64,000 nucleotides of DNA, taken from NCBI GenBank assembly GCA_030248215.1, contig JASANG010003619.1:1-64000 (forward strand). Direction: 5' to 3'. Shown here piece after piece: positions 46,811 through 59,604 of the stretch. Below the pieces are notes generated by a model. That model was not told the origin of the DNA and searched no databases. It worked only from the letters and a program-made list of their open reading frames with translations. The DNA comes from Enoplolaimus lenunculus. Its lineage: Eukaryota > Nematoda > Enoplea > Enoplida > Thoracostomopsidae. How positions within the stretch are numbered: position 1 is the first letter of the stretch; every line of letters starts with the position of its first letter. The translations under genes were made by a program, and so were the position numbers.

Positions 46811-48305
46811 TATACCAGTCGTAGTGGGACTACATTTATTGAGCGAAGCTCGAACACACGTAAGCAATTAAGGTAATATGCAAAATAGTTATTAGCTAAC
46901 TATTAATTTATCGGTTTTGGAGGTTTGTAAGCAATTTCCTCAGATTCCTCGCACCCAAAAACCGTTCATCCAACCTAGTAATTATTGGAATAATTTAAAA
47001 AGTACTAATTTTGTCTCGTCAATTAAGCAAATATGCAAATAATCTATTAGCTAACTATTCGATAATCGCTTTTAAAGGTTTGTAGGCAATTTATTCAAAT
47101 TTCTCGCATCCGAAAACCAAATTAGCTATTAACTAACTATTCAATTATCGGTTTTAGATGTTTGTAAACAATTTATTCCTCGCACCTAAAAACCCTTTAG
47201 TGCTGAAATTATCTGGCTTTTAGCCTTAATACTTAGTGAGATGTTGTAAACAGTCGAAAAACCCTTTAATGATAAAATTAGATTGCTTCTAACTGTAATA
47301 ATTAGTGAAATATTGTAGATAGTCCTAATTTAGGCTTAATTAATTATGCAAATTAGCCGGTAGCTAATGAACGGCTTAAAATTTTAAAACCCCAATGCGA
47401 GGTTAACACCCCAGGATAATTGGCTTTCAAACAGAAAAAAGTTTATCAAAATCAGTTCAGCCGTTCCTGAGATTCTTTTCGTACCGACAGACTGACAGAC
47501 GGACGGACGGACATCCACCTTTCGACCCCCAAATACAAAACATACCAGTTGTAGTGGGACTACATTTATTGAGCGAAGATCGAACACACGTAAGCAATTA
47601 AGATAATATGCAAATTAGTTATTAGCTAACTATTCATTTATCGGTTTTCTAGGTTTTAAAGCAATTTCCTCAGATTCCTCGCACCCAAAAACCCTTCAGC
47701 CACCCTAATAATTATTGGAATAATTTAAAAACTCCAATTTTGTCTCGTCAATTAAGCAAATATGCAATTTAGTAATTAGCTAACTATTCGATAATCGCCT
47801 TTAAAGATTTGTAGATAATTTATTCAGATTCCTCGCACCCGAAAACCCATTATTGCTGAAATTATATTGCTTGTAACCCTAAAAATTAGTAACATTGTAA
47901 AAGCGCCATCTATTAGCTAACTGCTCAAGTATCGGTTTTGGAGGTTTGTAAACAGTCTACTCAGAATCCTCGCACCCAAAAACCCTTTAATGCTAAAATT
48001 AGATTGCTTCAAATTGTAATAATTAGTGAAATATTGTGGAAAGTCGTAATTTAGGCTTAATTAATTATGCAAATTAGCCTGTAGCTAATAAACGGCTTAA
48101 AATTTTAACACGCCAATGCGAGATTAACACCCCAAGATAATTGGCTTTTAAACAAAAAAATGTTTATTAAAATCGGTTCAGCCGTTCCTGAGATTCTTTT
48201 CGGACGGAGGGGCGGACATCCACCTTTCGACCCCCAAGTACAAAACATAAAACGCTTCGCGAAACTCCGAGCTTTGCTCGGAGTTTCGCTTCGCTCAATA
48301 ATACA
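46811..48305. repeat. Two direct ~730-bp repeat units ending in a hairpin
   Basis: CCAGT.GTAGTGGGACTACATT opens units at 46811 and 47542. Each contains repeated TTAGCTAACTATTC, TCGGTTTT.GAGGTTTG and CCTCGCACCCAAAAACCCTT blocks and ends near GACGGACGGACATCCACCTT (first) or its variant (second). The second unit ends in a strong hairpin at about 48256-48292 (GAAACTCCGAGC paired with GCTCGGAGTTTC). TTATTGAGCGAAGC and GCTTCGCTCAATAA form inverted ends. It is a non-autonomous element of unknown class, possibly with a LINE-like tail. Confidence 0.6.
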
Positions 48306-49340
48306 TTAGAAAATAAATTGCGAACTTCACAGAGCAGGTTGATACATTTCTCGTGTACACAGATCAGAATATTTTAAAATCAGTACTTCAAAGGATTACA
48401 GATGGTAGTGCACAGGTTACTAAAATTTGATGACCGGTACTTGGTGCAATTTTGAACCTGTCGTTCACAGGTTGTGAAATTTGTTAACAACCTGTACGCG
48501 TTAGGTATGTGAAAATTGATGTACGGTGCACTTGAATTAGTATTTAAAATGCATAGCATAATTGCATATAATTGCATTTTACTTTGTCATTAATTTAATC
48601 ACATAGCATATAAATATTAAGGCACTAAATGTATTATAATTAGAAGCATCGAAGTAGGTATTGGAAATCGGACCAGTGCCTAATGCGAAATGTATCTTAA
48701 AACCGTCATAAGTTGATAAATGATACTTTACAGTTTGCTTTAACAAAGATATATTTTTCGGAAATGGATTATAGCACCATTAACTAGAAAACACCTATGG
48801 AATGGTTTTAAAATATTTTAAAATACATCGAGGTAAAATTTAAAATTAAAACCTGTTCATTTAATTATCATCTTTAGTACAGATATTATTGGTGAATGTT
48901 TCAACAAATTACGTCAAACCAAATATAAGTACGCATTTAGAAGCAAAAACGTATCTTATACGCAGGATCAAAGAAGCTTCTGGCAGTAAATGATTTTTAG
49001 CAATCAAATACGCAATAATCGGAAACTATTTGCAGAAACATTTGAACGCATTTCAATGTGATTCAGATGTACTATTATTGTTTTTTGTTCAAAATTACGA
49101 CGACACCACTAAATCCAAGCTAATGACTGCATATAAAATAGACAAAATTCACTGGATGAGCTTCTTAAAATAGGGTTTCGGGCCAAGATTTGAAAGAGGT
49201 ATTTTCGGAATGTTGTACAACGAGCGCTCGTACGATGATGTTTGAAACTATGCAAAACCAGATTTCCAGTGCCTTTGCGGTATTGTTGAGTTAAATTATT
49301 TAATTCGATTTTATTTTTTAATGTTTTCAAGAACGTTTGC
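48306..49340. other. Anonymous AT-rich DNA
   Basis: I see no repeat family or splice-supported coding sequence here. Confidence 0.5.
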
Positions 49341-49685
49341 AAAAGTTTAAACTTAAACTATAGCTTAGCTAAACTTGAATATTTTAGTTAAAACTTAAAT
49401 GGCTGGACGGACTAACAAAAGCTAGAATTGCAACTTTACCATGGACTACTGTGTTTTTAAGTTTAATACGAGATTAAAATTTAAAATTATTGTCGGTTTA
49501 TGTAAGCAGCACAGCAGAGAAATTATGTGTATCTAAGAATTCATCAAGTTTAGCTTGAAAAACATGTTTGATTTTAAATGAGTCTAAGTGAAACCTACCT
49601 GCTAGTTTAGTTCATCTCCATAGTTAATTCAGTGCTGCTGGATTAGCTTAAGCTTTAAATCAGGTTAGTTTGAGCGTCTATAGAG
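49341..49685 (+). repeat. R5 copy
   Basis: AGCTTAGCTAAACTTGAATA, AAATGGCTGGACGGACTAAC and TGCTGCTGGATTAGCTTAAG match 45745-46100. Confidence 0.7.
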
Positions 49686-52299
49686 CACTGAGGTGAACTT
49701 CTGATATCGAAGTTCTTCATGGGTGTTTTACAGGGCATATAATTATTTTAAAAGCAAATTTGTGGTATAGATATAGATTGAAGTTTGCAAATATGTAGAT
49801 TTCAACTACTTAATTAACATTGAGACCGCCGTAAATTTGTTTATAGTTGAAATTTGTCACAATGTAGCATTTAAATAAACATAAAATTAGTGAATGAATT
49901 CGGTACTTGTTTGCTTAACGCCCTCTACACAAGTACTAATTTAATAGAACGTTAAATCCCCCCACACAGTGTTAATATTATTTATCTGCACATACTCTTG
50001 TTTAGGTTTAGGCTTACGCTTAATCTAAGCTCAAGCTGCAGTTTATGATCGTTAGGTGAGTACATGCATAGGTCAGGGGCGGACCAGTTTTCCGCTGGAC
50101 TGCAATAGAATAAGGTTAAACGATATATTATTTCTTTTGTTTAGGCTTACGTTTAGGTTCAAACTTAGGCATAGGCTTATCTTTACGCTTAAGGTTAAGC
50201 TTCTAAATATGCTTATACTACTTCTACGACCCTATTCTATACATTTCCAGTTACGTGTGGGGCTTTAATGCCCTAAATTCAATGCTGTTATGGTTATAGA
50301 CGATTTGCGAACTTTCTTAATGGTAAAACTTGAAGTCCATGATTTTTCAGTTACGAATTCGCAAGCTGGTTAAAATGAACTAGAAATCGTGCCGACTTCA
50401 ACAGGCATACAAATCTTACAAAGTTTCCGAAATGAATATTAAGCTTTACGCACTGTTTTCAAATTGTGTCAAAAATAAAATGCTATATTGAACGCTTTGG
50501 GCGCTTCAAACATCACGTCTAAAAACGGTTTTTTTGTAAGTGGGAAACTTTGAAATTTAATGGCAAACAGAGCGTAAACGGATAGTAAAAATAACCGGCA
50601 ACGGAAGCGGATAGCGATCAAATTAACAGGAACAGAAACGGAAAACGGATATTGAAGTATAAAAGTTTCAAAAATATTTTATTTTTTTGCCATCCCAATT
50701 CAGGCCGGTATATATATTCTCTGGTTTTGTAAAATTATTAAAGAACAAACGGCGGATGCACCGAAATTTTTTAAGACGTTGACTGGATTTCGTGATTCTT
50801 ATTTTTGTTCAAACAATTGAAGCATATCTGTAGAGACAAATTGCGAGTGTATACGTGATTCATAATTAATTTTGAACGTAAAAATAACAAAATTTCCGTT
50901 ATTCTCGGAAACGGGCACCGATTTTTACCGAAAACAGAAACAGAAACGGATACCCGGTTACGCCCTGATAGCTAACATAGCTTAACGCTATCACGTAAAC
51001 AATTCTAGCGTTGGTGACAATCCTATTTTTTCATCAGTAGCGCTTTGTTCGAAACGCGCAAAGCAATGTTGCATTTTTAACACGATTCCGGTATAGCGAA
51101 GATCTATTTTCAGCACCTCTACAACCAAACTCAAACCAGTAGCCAGCTTACTTTGCTAGGGGGGCTACACATTTTTCAGGAGGAGCATGCAAGGTTAATA
51201 ATTGTGTAGGTGGGCCAAAATTTTTCCGAGGGGAGCTGAACCTACCTGACGCCGAGCAAACATGAGCAGCTATGAGTTTAAAATAGCACGCCATTTTAAA
51301 CTTGTGTTGACACTGTTTTATTTAAATCTAAAAAAGACCATTTATACGCAAAAAGCGTAAAATTCCCACGCCTTTACGTCTGTAATTCAAAAATATTCAG
51401 ATAGATTGTGGTTGGATTGATTGTTTAAACCACAAAACAATGTCTATGTGCGCACTAGAGTACTCGTTTCATAAAGTATACTATATAAATATGTGATCAA
51501 AGTTGAAATCTAGATCCATATTCTCGGTGACACAGCCAGGAATTGCTAGTCGAAGAGCAAGAAAATTTTCACAGCGTCGAACAAAAGTTTCTTTGATGCA
51601 GCTGAAAAATATTTCGACCAGGGAGAATATTTTGGTAGGTGGCCTGCGCCCTCCCCAACAGTTCAATTTGCAGTTGTGGCCTGCGTATTCTCTAACGCGT
51701 ATAGAATCTGTCAGCAGTTGATGATAAGGTATTGTAAACTTTCAAACCAATGAACAGCGAGACTGGAAATTAATTGTATATTTTGAATTTGATTTGTCGT
51801 ACTTCTGCACCAGTTTTCAGATCCGCAACTGCATTGATTGGTCAGTTTGAAAATTTAATGCTAAATGGTGATAGGTGCTATACGCATTTGAGAATACGGT
51901 CGCTGAGTCGTTCAGTAAAATTTTAATTTTTAGTGCATCAACTGCAGTATCTGTGTTTTTCCAATAGAACGCTGGGTATAACGCTTGTTCTCACGGGTCT
52001 ATGACTAATTTAAGCTTAAGACCAGTTGTAAGCTTAAATTGAATTCTAAGCCTAAGCCTAAACTATAATGTCTCAGCTTTTAGTACAAAGTTTAAATTAA
52101 AATTTGAAAGTTTCGAAAACTGTGCATGGAAGATAGTGGACACAATCCGTTTATTCAATGTCGAAATTTTTACTGAACGAACGAAATCAATGGACAGTAG
52201 TGATAACGAGCTATAACGCAGGCTATTTTTCAGGTTCATTTACACTTATTTTGCCAGAACTACGCAGGCATGTACAATGCATTGCCAGATTTGCGAAAA
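49686..52299. other. Repeat mosaic without genes
   Basis: 50000-50260 has TTAGG-type R3 words on the minus orientation. 50560-50965 is R12 (GGAAACGGAAAACGGATATT in two parts, ending TACCCGGTTACGCCC). 51130-51245 is R4. 51705-51890 is R8. 51980-52070 carries a few CCTAAG words. The frame at 51503-51721 has no other support. Confidence 0.55.
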
Positions 52300-52700
52300 T
52301 ACTAGAAACGTACTGTACTGAACCAATTCATTCTCCACACGAATCATTCGCTCTTTGTTCCTTGGTTACGGACTGGTATTTATTTTTCAACCGACCCCAT
52401 GCTATTGGACCCCACCCTTTTTTGTTATACCTTTCTCAATATGGTTTAAGTACCAATGTTTGTTGGGAATGCACTGTTCTTGGACCACGTAAAGTTTAAA
52501 ACGAAATTTGATTACACCGTATAATCAATTTACGTATTGAACTGTTTACTTTACTTGGTTCAGGAACTATTTATGTAATCTAGGGCAACGACGTTTATTG
52601 ACTGTACTCGGTAATTTTTGACACTATGTTATTGATTATCACTCAAAATGGAAACCCTCGACTCTTCCTTTCAACCCCTATCATTCGCGGGGGGCGGGTA
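52300..52700 (+). mobile_element. Strongly decayed R1-related MITE
   Basis: GGTTACGGACTGGTATTTATTTTTCAACC and ACTCAAAATGGAAACCCTCGACTCTTCC follow the R1 order. The middle part matches 31357-31560 (CCACGTAAAGTT, ACGAAATTTGATTAC), so a second R1 subfamily probably exists. The 113-codon frame over it is therefore not a gene. Confidence 0.55.
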
Positions 52701-53119
52701 GTAGAGCACCCGGTTTAGCATCGAGAACAAGTTTAATTAAATTTCCTTAATATTTTCAATGTTGAAAATGCTCAAAATTATGCAGTCTTTTTGTAACACG
52801 ATGACAAATTACCACGCAAACGCTTGTTGGCCAACAATTTTTTAATGTCTGCGAATTTATTTGGTAAAACAATGTAGCGAATGCCTACTACTAAGGATAA
52901 ACTAACCAAATATATTTGAAAAAGCAAGGATGGCCTAAGACAACAGACTCGCCGGCCGTAACCAGAGAGGCCCGTGGACTAAGGCATCCTCGAACGACTT
53001 TGACAAATTTATTTCTGTTAGTAACTAACGATAAGTTAAGACAAATACTTAGACGTAGGTATAAAACCATATATACTTGCAAGCATAGTAAAAAATTTGT
53101 CATATGTGGTAATGAAACA

Positions 53120-56028
53120 GGCGTGTGGCCAGCTCACCTTGTGATAGGAAGGATGGAAGATTTTTCACGAGCGGCATACAAGGGTTTATGTTGACTTTAC
53201 ACGGAAGGTTGAAAATTTGCAAAAGGTGCCAAAAAATTTTCCACGAGAAACTGACTTCCCCATTGCAAACCCTCTTGGCTACAGGCTCGTAAACGAAAAA
53301 TGGGGGGTCACACGGGTCAAGCCTTTGACCAACGACCCATCGAATTCCATTCAAATTCTCAAAACATTGACCCATCATTCAATAGCCCATGTCCAACTAT
53401 GTCTTGAGGTATCACTGTTTTTAAAGCCATTAAATACCAAAATTGTGTCTTGAACCATTTTTTTCACTTGCATCTATTACTACACTATGGCCAGGACGTT
53501 ACAAGAATTTAATTTTGGCAGGTTATAACGGCTTAAAAAATTAGGGCCGAAACAACTCTTCGCGATCCAGCCCCCCGTGCTGCACACGGAGACCTCATAA
53601 AGATTCTACTAAATAAATTACTAATTAGGGCCCTATGTTATTCGCTGACGCCTGTTGTTGCTTACCGTGGTTCACGTATCGCATCAAACGCCCTGTTCAC
53701 GAGAAGGAAATCAAATAATTAAGCTTATGTTTTAGGCTGCGCAAAAAACAGAGTAATTTTCTGCGAATGTGTCCAAAATATTTATTGAGTTCTTGGGACA
53801 GAGGCGTCCTGAAGGGGTTCATCCTTACACCTCCTGGGGCAACAATGGTGCTAGCCTCAGTACTGTATAAAATAGTTTAAAGTGAACACGACCAGTAAAA
53901 ATTCATCAACCTCTATGAATGCGAACAGTTACTGGAAAGATTTTTACGTGCTTTTTATCTCCCTAACTTTCGGGAGTGATATATCTCGTAAATCCCACTC
54001 CATGTTTAATAAATAAATAAACAATTAAATAAATAAATAAATAAATAAACAATTGTATGTATTGACTTATAAGTACCTGAAAATATTTTCTACTTGTAAT
54101 AGATAAAACTATTAATGCGCAGTAGCACACATGTGCAACTCTTTTAAAATACGCTGTGGACCCCGGGATCAATCAATCGCAGAGGAAAACACGCGTCGCA
54201 AACTCTTGTCTCCTAAAGACAATATACAAATGACATACATGTGAAAATATATGCATAAGTCACACAGGCGTCATCCAAATAGAATAACAACTCGAACAAA
54301 AAGAAAACAACAATGTTCGATCTTAAGAATTTTTCACTTAAAAGTATTGACGCAAATTCACATATCGGTGTACAAATCTGCTGGAATGCTGCCCAAAATA
54401 CGTATGTGGGGAGGGGCGTTCCAGCTTTAATATAATCCAATATATACTTTTTAAAACATTTTTCGGTATCCTAAAAGCACGTTTTTTAAAAGTAATATCC
54501 TGTCAGCTCTCCAGCATAACATTATTATTCGGTAATTTAGCACTGAATTTGACGTGATATTATTAGCATTACAATTTCGAAGAATCAGCTCGTTGCATTG
54601 CTTAATGCTTCAATAAACGTAGGGCTAGCGGGTGTGTCGATCCGGATGCGTTGAACATAGCGTAATCCTAGAAACTAAATATAAACAGCATTTAACGAAA
54701 TTTGACATCTTCAAAATACAGAAAGGTCTCTTAAAAGCTAAAAACCAAAAATTAATGGTTTTCAAGGTGTGAACAAAAGACCGAGACATGATTTACTTTG
54801 ATCTATAACTGAGAGTCACTTTTGAACTGAAGTTAAAACAGAGGCAGCAAGTAGAGGCTAAAACTTCAACAAATTTGCAGTCCTGTAAGAGTTCAGGAAT
54901 CTAATTTAACCATTGTTTCGAAAAGCTTGCGATTGGATGCTGCCTTTGCAAGCTAATCACAAATGGGGCACACTAAAATTGTTCTGGAAATCCTTGGATA
55001 AATCGAAACTTCAAATTCAAACGAACTATCAACTGCAGTTTAAAATCCGACTTAAGTCGTATCTGTGCAACAGGGCCAATATAAGTCTTTATTTGTTAAT
55101 TTAACTGAGTCTTTCGATCAGAGAGCGCAGTACGAAAGCATTTGATTCACTTGTGATATCGGCTACTTTACTAAGTTTACATTTAAAAATTGACAACCCT
55201 TGCGAACAAATTACACGTTTTGACCATATTTCATAATTGAAAAGTACTGTAAATTTTAGAGTACACCTCTTGCATTCGGAACAATTATTGCAAGATGTTT
55301 CGATGAAAAAATGCGAATTGTAGTCCGTAGAAAAACGTTCTGCTCGTGATCTTTACATAATCTGAAGTTTCGTTGAGATAAAATGGATTTTTATCTTGAC
55401 CTATTGCTGTTTAATGCTATTTTCAAAAACAGGGCAAATTTCATTCGTGCTCGTAGCCAAAGAGCGGATGTTAAGCGGCGCGAAAAAACGATTGGCCCGT
55501 ACAAGTTTTAGCATCTGTTGCTAGTCATATGAAACCCTCGCTTGCCTCTTCTGAAACTGTTAGACCTCATTAACTGGTTTGGGTTGGCTGCCGGCTTGTG
55601 TCCAGTTTATTAATGACTGGGTATATTTAACTACGTGTTAAGTAATTACTTAACCATTTTGTCGTTTTTAAGAGCGTACTTAAGCTAAGTAAATACTTAG
55701 TCGCTGACTAAATTTGATAGAGTACAAATTTACCATTCAGGCATGCTCAACTTGGTCAAATTCAAATTGTTGACTATTGGTCCCTCCTGAATATAAAGCA
55801 AAACTATAATGTTTTCGTTATGACAATGGCTGACGTTTGTCGTTTACTTGTTTTTGCTCAAAAATTTAAGTATTTACATAAGTCGACGACTTAAGCAATT
55901 AAGTATAATTTAAATATAGACTTAAGTAAGATTTCAGAAACCCAGCCATTATCTAGTAATCAGTTTAAAATTTTAGAGCTAAGTTTTGTTTTAGAAACAT
56001 ATTTTAATTAATTAAACTTCCTAAAGTC
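53120..56028. other. Repeats and anonymous DNA upstream of the neuropeptide gene
   Basis: 53120-53292 is R4. 54003-54055 is an (AAAT)n simple repeat. 55620-55940 is a long R6 copy with inverted TTAAGTAATTACTTAA-type ends. I see no gene. Confidence 0.5.
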
Positions 56029-57680
56029 ATGGCACGTCAAGTTTTTATGCTTTTGCTCATCAGTGCTGCTCTATTTGCTGCTGCATTGTCTCAAAGACAT
56101 GTAAGTTTTGTCTAAAATCAGAGCCTATATTCTCAAATGTGTGTAACCTGTGCCGAAGCAGACAAGGGTGGGCATCCAAAACTGCAGGGTGGTATCCCAC
56201 ATCGTAGAGGTGGTTACAGAAATTACCGACGTTAGATTTAAGGTGGAGGTGGTCCGAACTCTCCCTCGTGTTTGATAGCAGTGAGGACACCATTCTCAGA
56301 ACAGTTTAACTAACATCAGAGGCGCAAAATGAGTGATCTAGAATGTGAAGTCATCTTTAAAATGCATCAATTTTTGAGCGAAGCACGAAAATTTTGACAT
56401 TTTCTTTTATAGTAGCTTAAAAGCTCATAAAGTAAAATCTTTTACATTCTTAATATGATCCAACCAGGGTAGACAGCACACGACACACTTCACTCAAAAA
56501 TTTCTTTATTACCGTTCTTGAATGATTATTTAATTTCATGAGATATTATCTTACATGAGATATTATCTTAAGTAAAATTGCACGCCAGCGAGGCGAACAT
56601 GGCGAGCGAGATAATTTGTTGGCATTTAGCAACTTTGTCGTTATTTTAAGGACTGTTTAGTATCTCAAGTGGTTGTAAATCCAATATTTTTCTCGCACGA
56701 ATTTCGCCTTACAGTCTGTACAAATTTTGAGATCTGCTATTACAGCAGTTTGTCAGTTCAATAACCTACTGCTAACTAGCTGGATACATGCGATATGCAT
56801 TAACAATGAGGGCATGGGTTAAAAGGTAGTTTATGAATAGATCAGGTTCAGAATGGAATTTTTAGTCCCGATCTAGGTTCAGGATTATGCTCTGAAGCAT
56901 GGCCTTAGTCTTGGGCTCAGGATAGAATAGAAGAGTAGAATAGTCGCCCCCAATCCAAACACATTTTGGCACGATGAAGCGTTGGCTTCACTAGTTCACT
57001 GTTGAAGATTTGTCAATTCTATTTCAGCAGCCATACTTTTGTCGTCTTTCTGACCAGCTTTTTAACTGAAAACATGATCGCTGGCGGATCCAGCAGGGGG
57101 GCGTACACCTCGACGTCGTAATATTTTTTGGGATAAAATGTTACGGTCGCTACCTACAATTTTTCCTTCTTAAAAATTGTCACATATACAGCATACAGTA
57201 AAAATTGCGTTTCATAACTGTTTACCAGTCCGCCACCGACAAAAGTTTCTGCATCCGCCGCTGTGCAGGATTAATAAACGATACAAGAAAAGACAGAGCA
57301 ATATATTGTCCGCCAACGAGTGGCACAGACCACTCGTTGAGGTAGGGTCAACGGAAAATTTTCGTTGAGGTAGGGTCAACGACCACTCGTTAACCCTGGG
57401 ATCGGACGTATTTTGTGGCCAGTCCAAATTTTTTATTGTGAACGCCGCATTACATTTAATCGACTATGATTGTTCAAGTGTTCCATTTTTAAATAGCAGC
57501 AATGAAACGACAATATGTTTTATGAAATTAATTTTACAGGGTAAACGACAATATTTCGATTCACTTGGTGGTATGGCGCTCGGAAAACGTGGCGGAATGC
57601 ATTTATCTGCACTCGCTAGCCGTAATCCCGTGCCATTACTGTATATCATGGTTGATCCGTCTGCGCTCAATATGGGTTAG
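56029..57680 (+). CDS. Neuropeptide precursor, NLP-5-like (MALamide), two exons
   Basis: Exon 1 (56029-56100) encodes 24 residues, nearly all signal peptide (VFMLLLISAALFAAALS), and ends CAT|GTAAGT in phase 0. Exon 2 (57540-57680) starts after ATTTTACAG in phase 0 and runs 46 codons to TAG. Joined, the 70-aa precursor reads signal, QRH, GKR, QYFDSLGGMAL, GKR, then a 29-residue tail. GKR on both sides predicts dibasic cleavage and C-terminal amidation, giving QYFDSLGGMAL-NH2, probably with a pyroglutamate. From memory the core FDSLGGM(G/A)L-amide is that of C. elegans NLP-5 peptides, related to allatostatin-A/buccalin types, which act on GPCRs. Only one copy is present. The 1.44-kb intron contains repeats R8-like and R14 (57082-57265). 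The join is inferred from phase and signals, and an extra exon is possible. Confidence 0.7.
57082..57265. repeat. Repeat R14 in the neuropeptide intron
   Basis: GGCGGATCCAGCAGGGGGGC at the left and CTGCATCCGCC at the right are inverted-type ends. TTTTTTGGGATAAAA and CTACAATTTTTCCTTCTTA match 38340-38605. Confidence 0.55.
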
Positions 57681-58225
57681 TATATACAGAAGCGTAGACC
57701 AAATTTCCGTTTAGGAGGGTATTGCGTCATGTAAAAGCAGTTTTCATGACCTCTAGAATGCAGAAGATTATTTCCTTGTAAACGCCCATGTTAGTATCTA
57801 CAAGGTAGTAGCCATTTTCATTTCTGAAGGAATTACTCCAGTAGTGCTTCGTAGGTCAGTCAGCGATCGAGATTCATTTTTCGAGGCCTACGATGAAGAA
57901 AGTGTTACTAGTACCTGAAAGAGCGCGTTTTTCTATCTATATCTGTCTAGTAATTTTTTAACTTGCTACATATCAAAAAGTCGTAAAATTTCAAGACTTT
58001 AAATTTCATAAATTTTCAAGACTGTAAATATTTGACATTTAAGACTTTAACTTTTATACGGCTCAGAAGGTCGTGTCTGAAATGAGTAAAACATAAATGC
58101 CTTATGTTTAAGAAATTATTATTGCCAATTTATAAGAAACAAACTTTTTCGTTGCAAGAAATAGTTCTCATTGTTGGTACTATACGGTCTGCACGACCCC
58201 TGTTTGAAGTTTTGCTAAAGTTAAT

Positions 58226-58296
58226 GACCACGCCGGGAATCGAACTTCGGCCCTCTTGCTCTCGAGCCAAGCATGCTACCACTACACCACACGGTC
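58226..58296 (-). tRNA. tRNA-like sequence, anticodon CGA, copy 1
   Basis: The minus-strand 71-mer folds as a cloverleaf: GACCGTG pairs with CGTGGTC (7 bp with wobble), D stem GTGT/GCAT, anticodon stem CTTGG/GCAAG with loop CTCGAGA. The T loop TTCGATT has a badly paired stem. Anticodon CGA would be serine, yet there is only a 5-nt variable loop, whereas cytosolic Ser tRNAs have a long arm. It is part of a 304-bp duplicated unit. More likely it is a tRNA-derived repeat or pseudogene than a working tRNA. Confidence 0.5.
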
Positions 58297-58529
58297 ATTG
58301 CAACAACTTTTTATACTGGTATATGTGCACAGGCATGGCAACATTTGCTTTACATACACTTACGTGCACATATACCGACATCCCTCTTTTTACAGGCGGT
58401 CGTCCCGGACCGTGAATCCAACTACCCGAATTCATGGGCTTGCTGTTTGCAGTGCCCGTCTCGGTGGGACCTCCATGTTGGTACTATACGGTCTGCACGA
58501 CCCCTGTTTTAAGTTTTGCCAAAGTTAAT

Positions 58530-58600
58530 GACCACGCCGGGAACCGAACCTCGGCCCTCTTGCGCTCGAGCCAAGCATGCTACCACTACACTACGCGGTC
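58530..58600 (-). tRNA. tRNA-like sequence, anticodon CGA, copy 2
   Basis: It is 71 nt and differs from copy 1 at several sites. The acceptor is GACCGCG/CGTGGTC, the anticodon loop CTCGAGC and the T arm CGAGG.TTCGGTT.CCCGG. The acceptor pairing is slightly better than in copy 1, but the T stem is still broken. Confidence 0.5.
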
Positions 58601-58799
58601 ATTGCAACAACTTCTTATACCGGTATATGTGCACAGGCATGGCAACATTTGCTTTACATACACTTACGTGCACATATACCGACACTCATATTTAAGAGCT
58701 TGTTTTCTAAATTTAATGAATGTGAGTTGTTCCCCTTTATATTCTCGTGCATACAACACAAATATAAATAAACAATCAAATTTTAAGGATGTTTCGTGT

Positions 58800-59600
58800 T
58801 GAGCTCTGGGTCTCTCAAGCTAGACTTTCGTTTTGGGCGTATCCTAGGTTGTACAGCTATGGCATTTGGCGGAACTTTAGCTCCAAACTTTGGAATCAAC
58901 TTCCCTGACAAATTTTATTATAAAACTAGGGTATTTGGTTGAACTTAAAGTTCTCAAATTTGAAGTCGGTTTCCCTGAAAAATCTTTCTTTCGAACAATC
59001 ATGTATCTGGCAAAACAGCAAAACGAGCCTTATATTTCAGACAAATTGTCTCAATCACATATGTACAAACTCTTAAATATTAGGCTTTTAATTATTAAAA
59101 TTTTCAGATCCATATTTTGAGGAATTTTAGAACGTCCGGAAATCAACACATATGTCAGAATTTCAAACAATATTTCTTAAATATCAGCCAATTTGTTCTA
59201 TCTGTAGCTAAAAAATTCTGTGCTTTCAGAATCAAGCCGCAGCAAACGCGTTGTCGATTCGCTGTCGGGTGACTATCTTCTAAAAAAACGAGAAGCATAA
59301 CAACTGCTAAACATTCGAACTGCATTCGCTGAGATAGAAATTTCAAACTGCAATATTACATGTGCGGTAATAATAATTAGTATTTAAAGCTTAACAAAAT
59401 AAAATTGCTTATTGTTGTGAATGCAGATGCGTTTCATTATCTTCAAATCACACGTTAGTTACCACTGGCTTGCATTGTGCACTTAAGGCACCTTAGTTGT
59501 ATTAATACAGCGATCGACAGGAAACTGCAGACAAACCGGGGTTCCGGTTCAAGGTTTTGTTGCCGCATATCGACAATTTACTAGTCAAACTTTGCACCGC
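58800..59600. other. Anonymous AT-rich DNA
   Basis: I see no gene or recognised repeat family here. Confidence 0.5.
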
Positions 59601-59604
59601 TTCA

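Larger units (their letters stand above)
58170..58690 (-). repeat. 304-bp tandem duplication around the tRNA-like sequences
   Basis: TGTTGGTACTATACGGTCTG starts units near 58170 and 58474. Each carries the tRNA-like core and then GCACAGGCATGGCAACATTT, with GTGCACATATACC inverted against GGTATATGTGCAC. The spacer 58386-58473 (CCGGACCGTGAATCC) is present once. The arrangement suggests a tRNA-derived SINE-like unit. Confidence 0.6.

Noticed and set aside
52158-52499. 113-codon frame
   Set aside because: Its second half is a decayed R1-type MITE.
52688-52728. tRNA-Ala-like fragment (GTAGTAGAGCACCCGG, GGTTTAGCAT)
   Set aside because: There is no T arm or acceptor stem after it. It is at most a remnant and overlaps the end of a decayed MITE.
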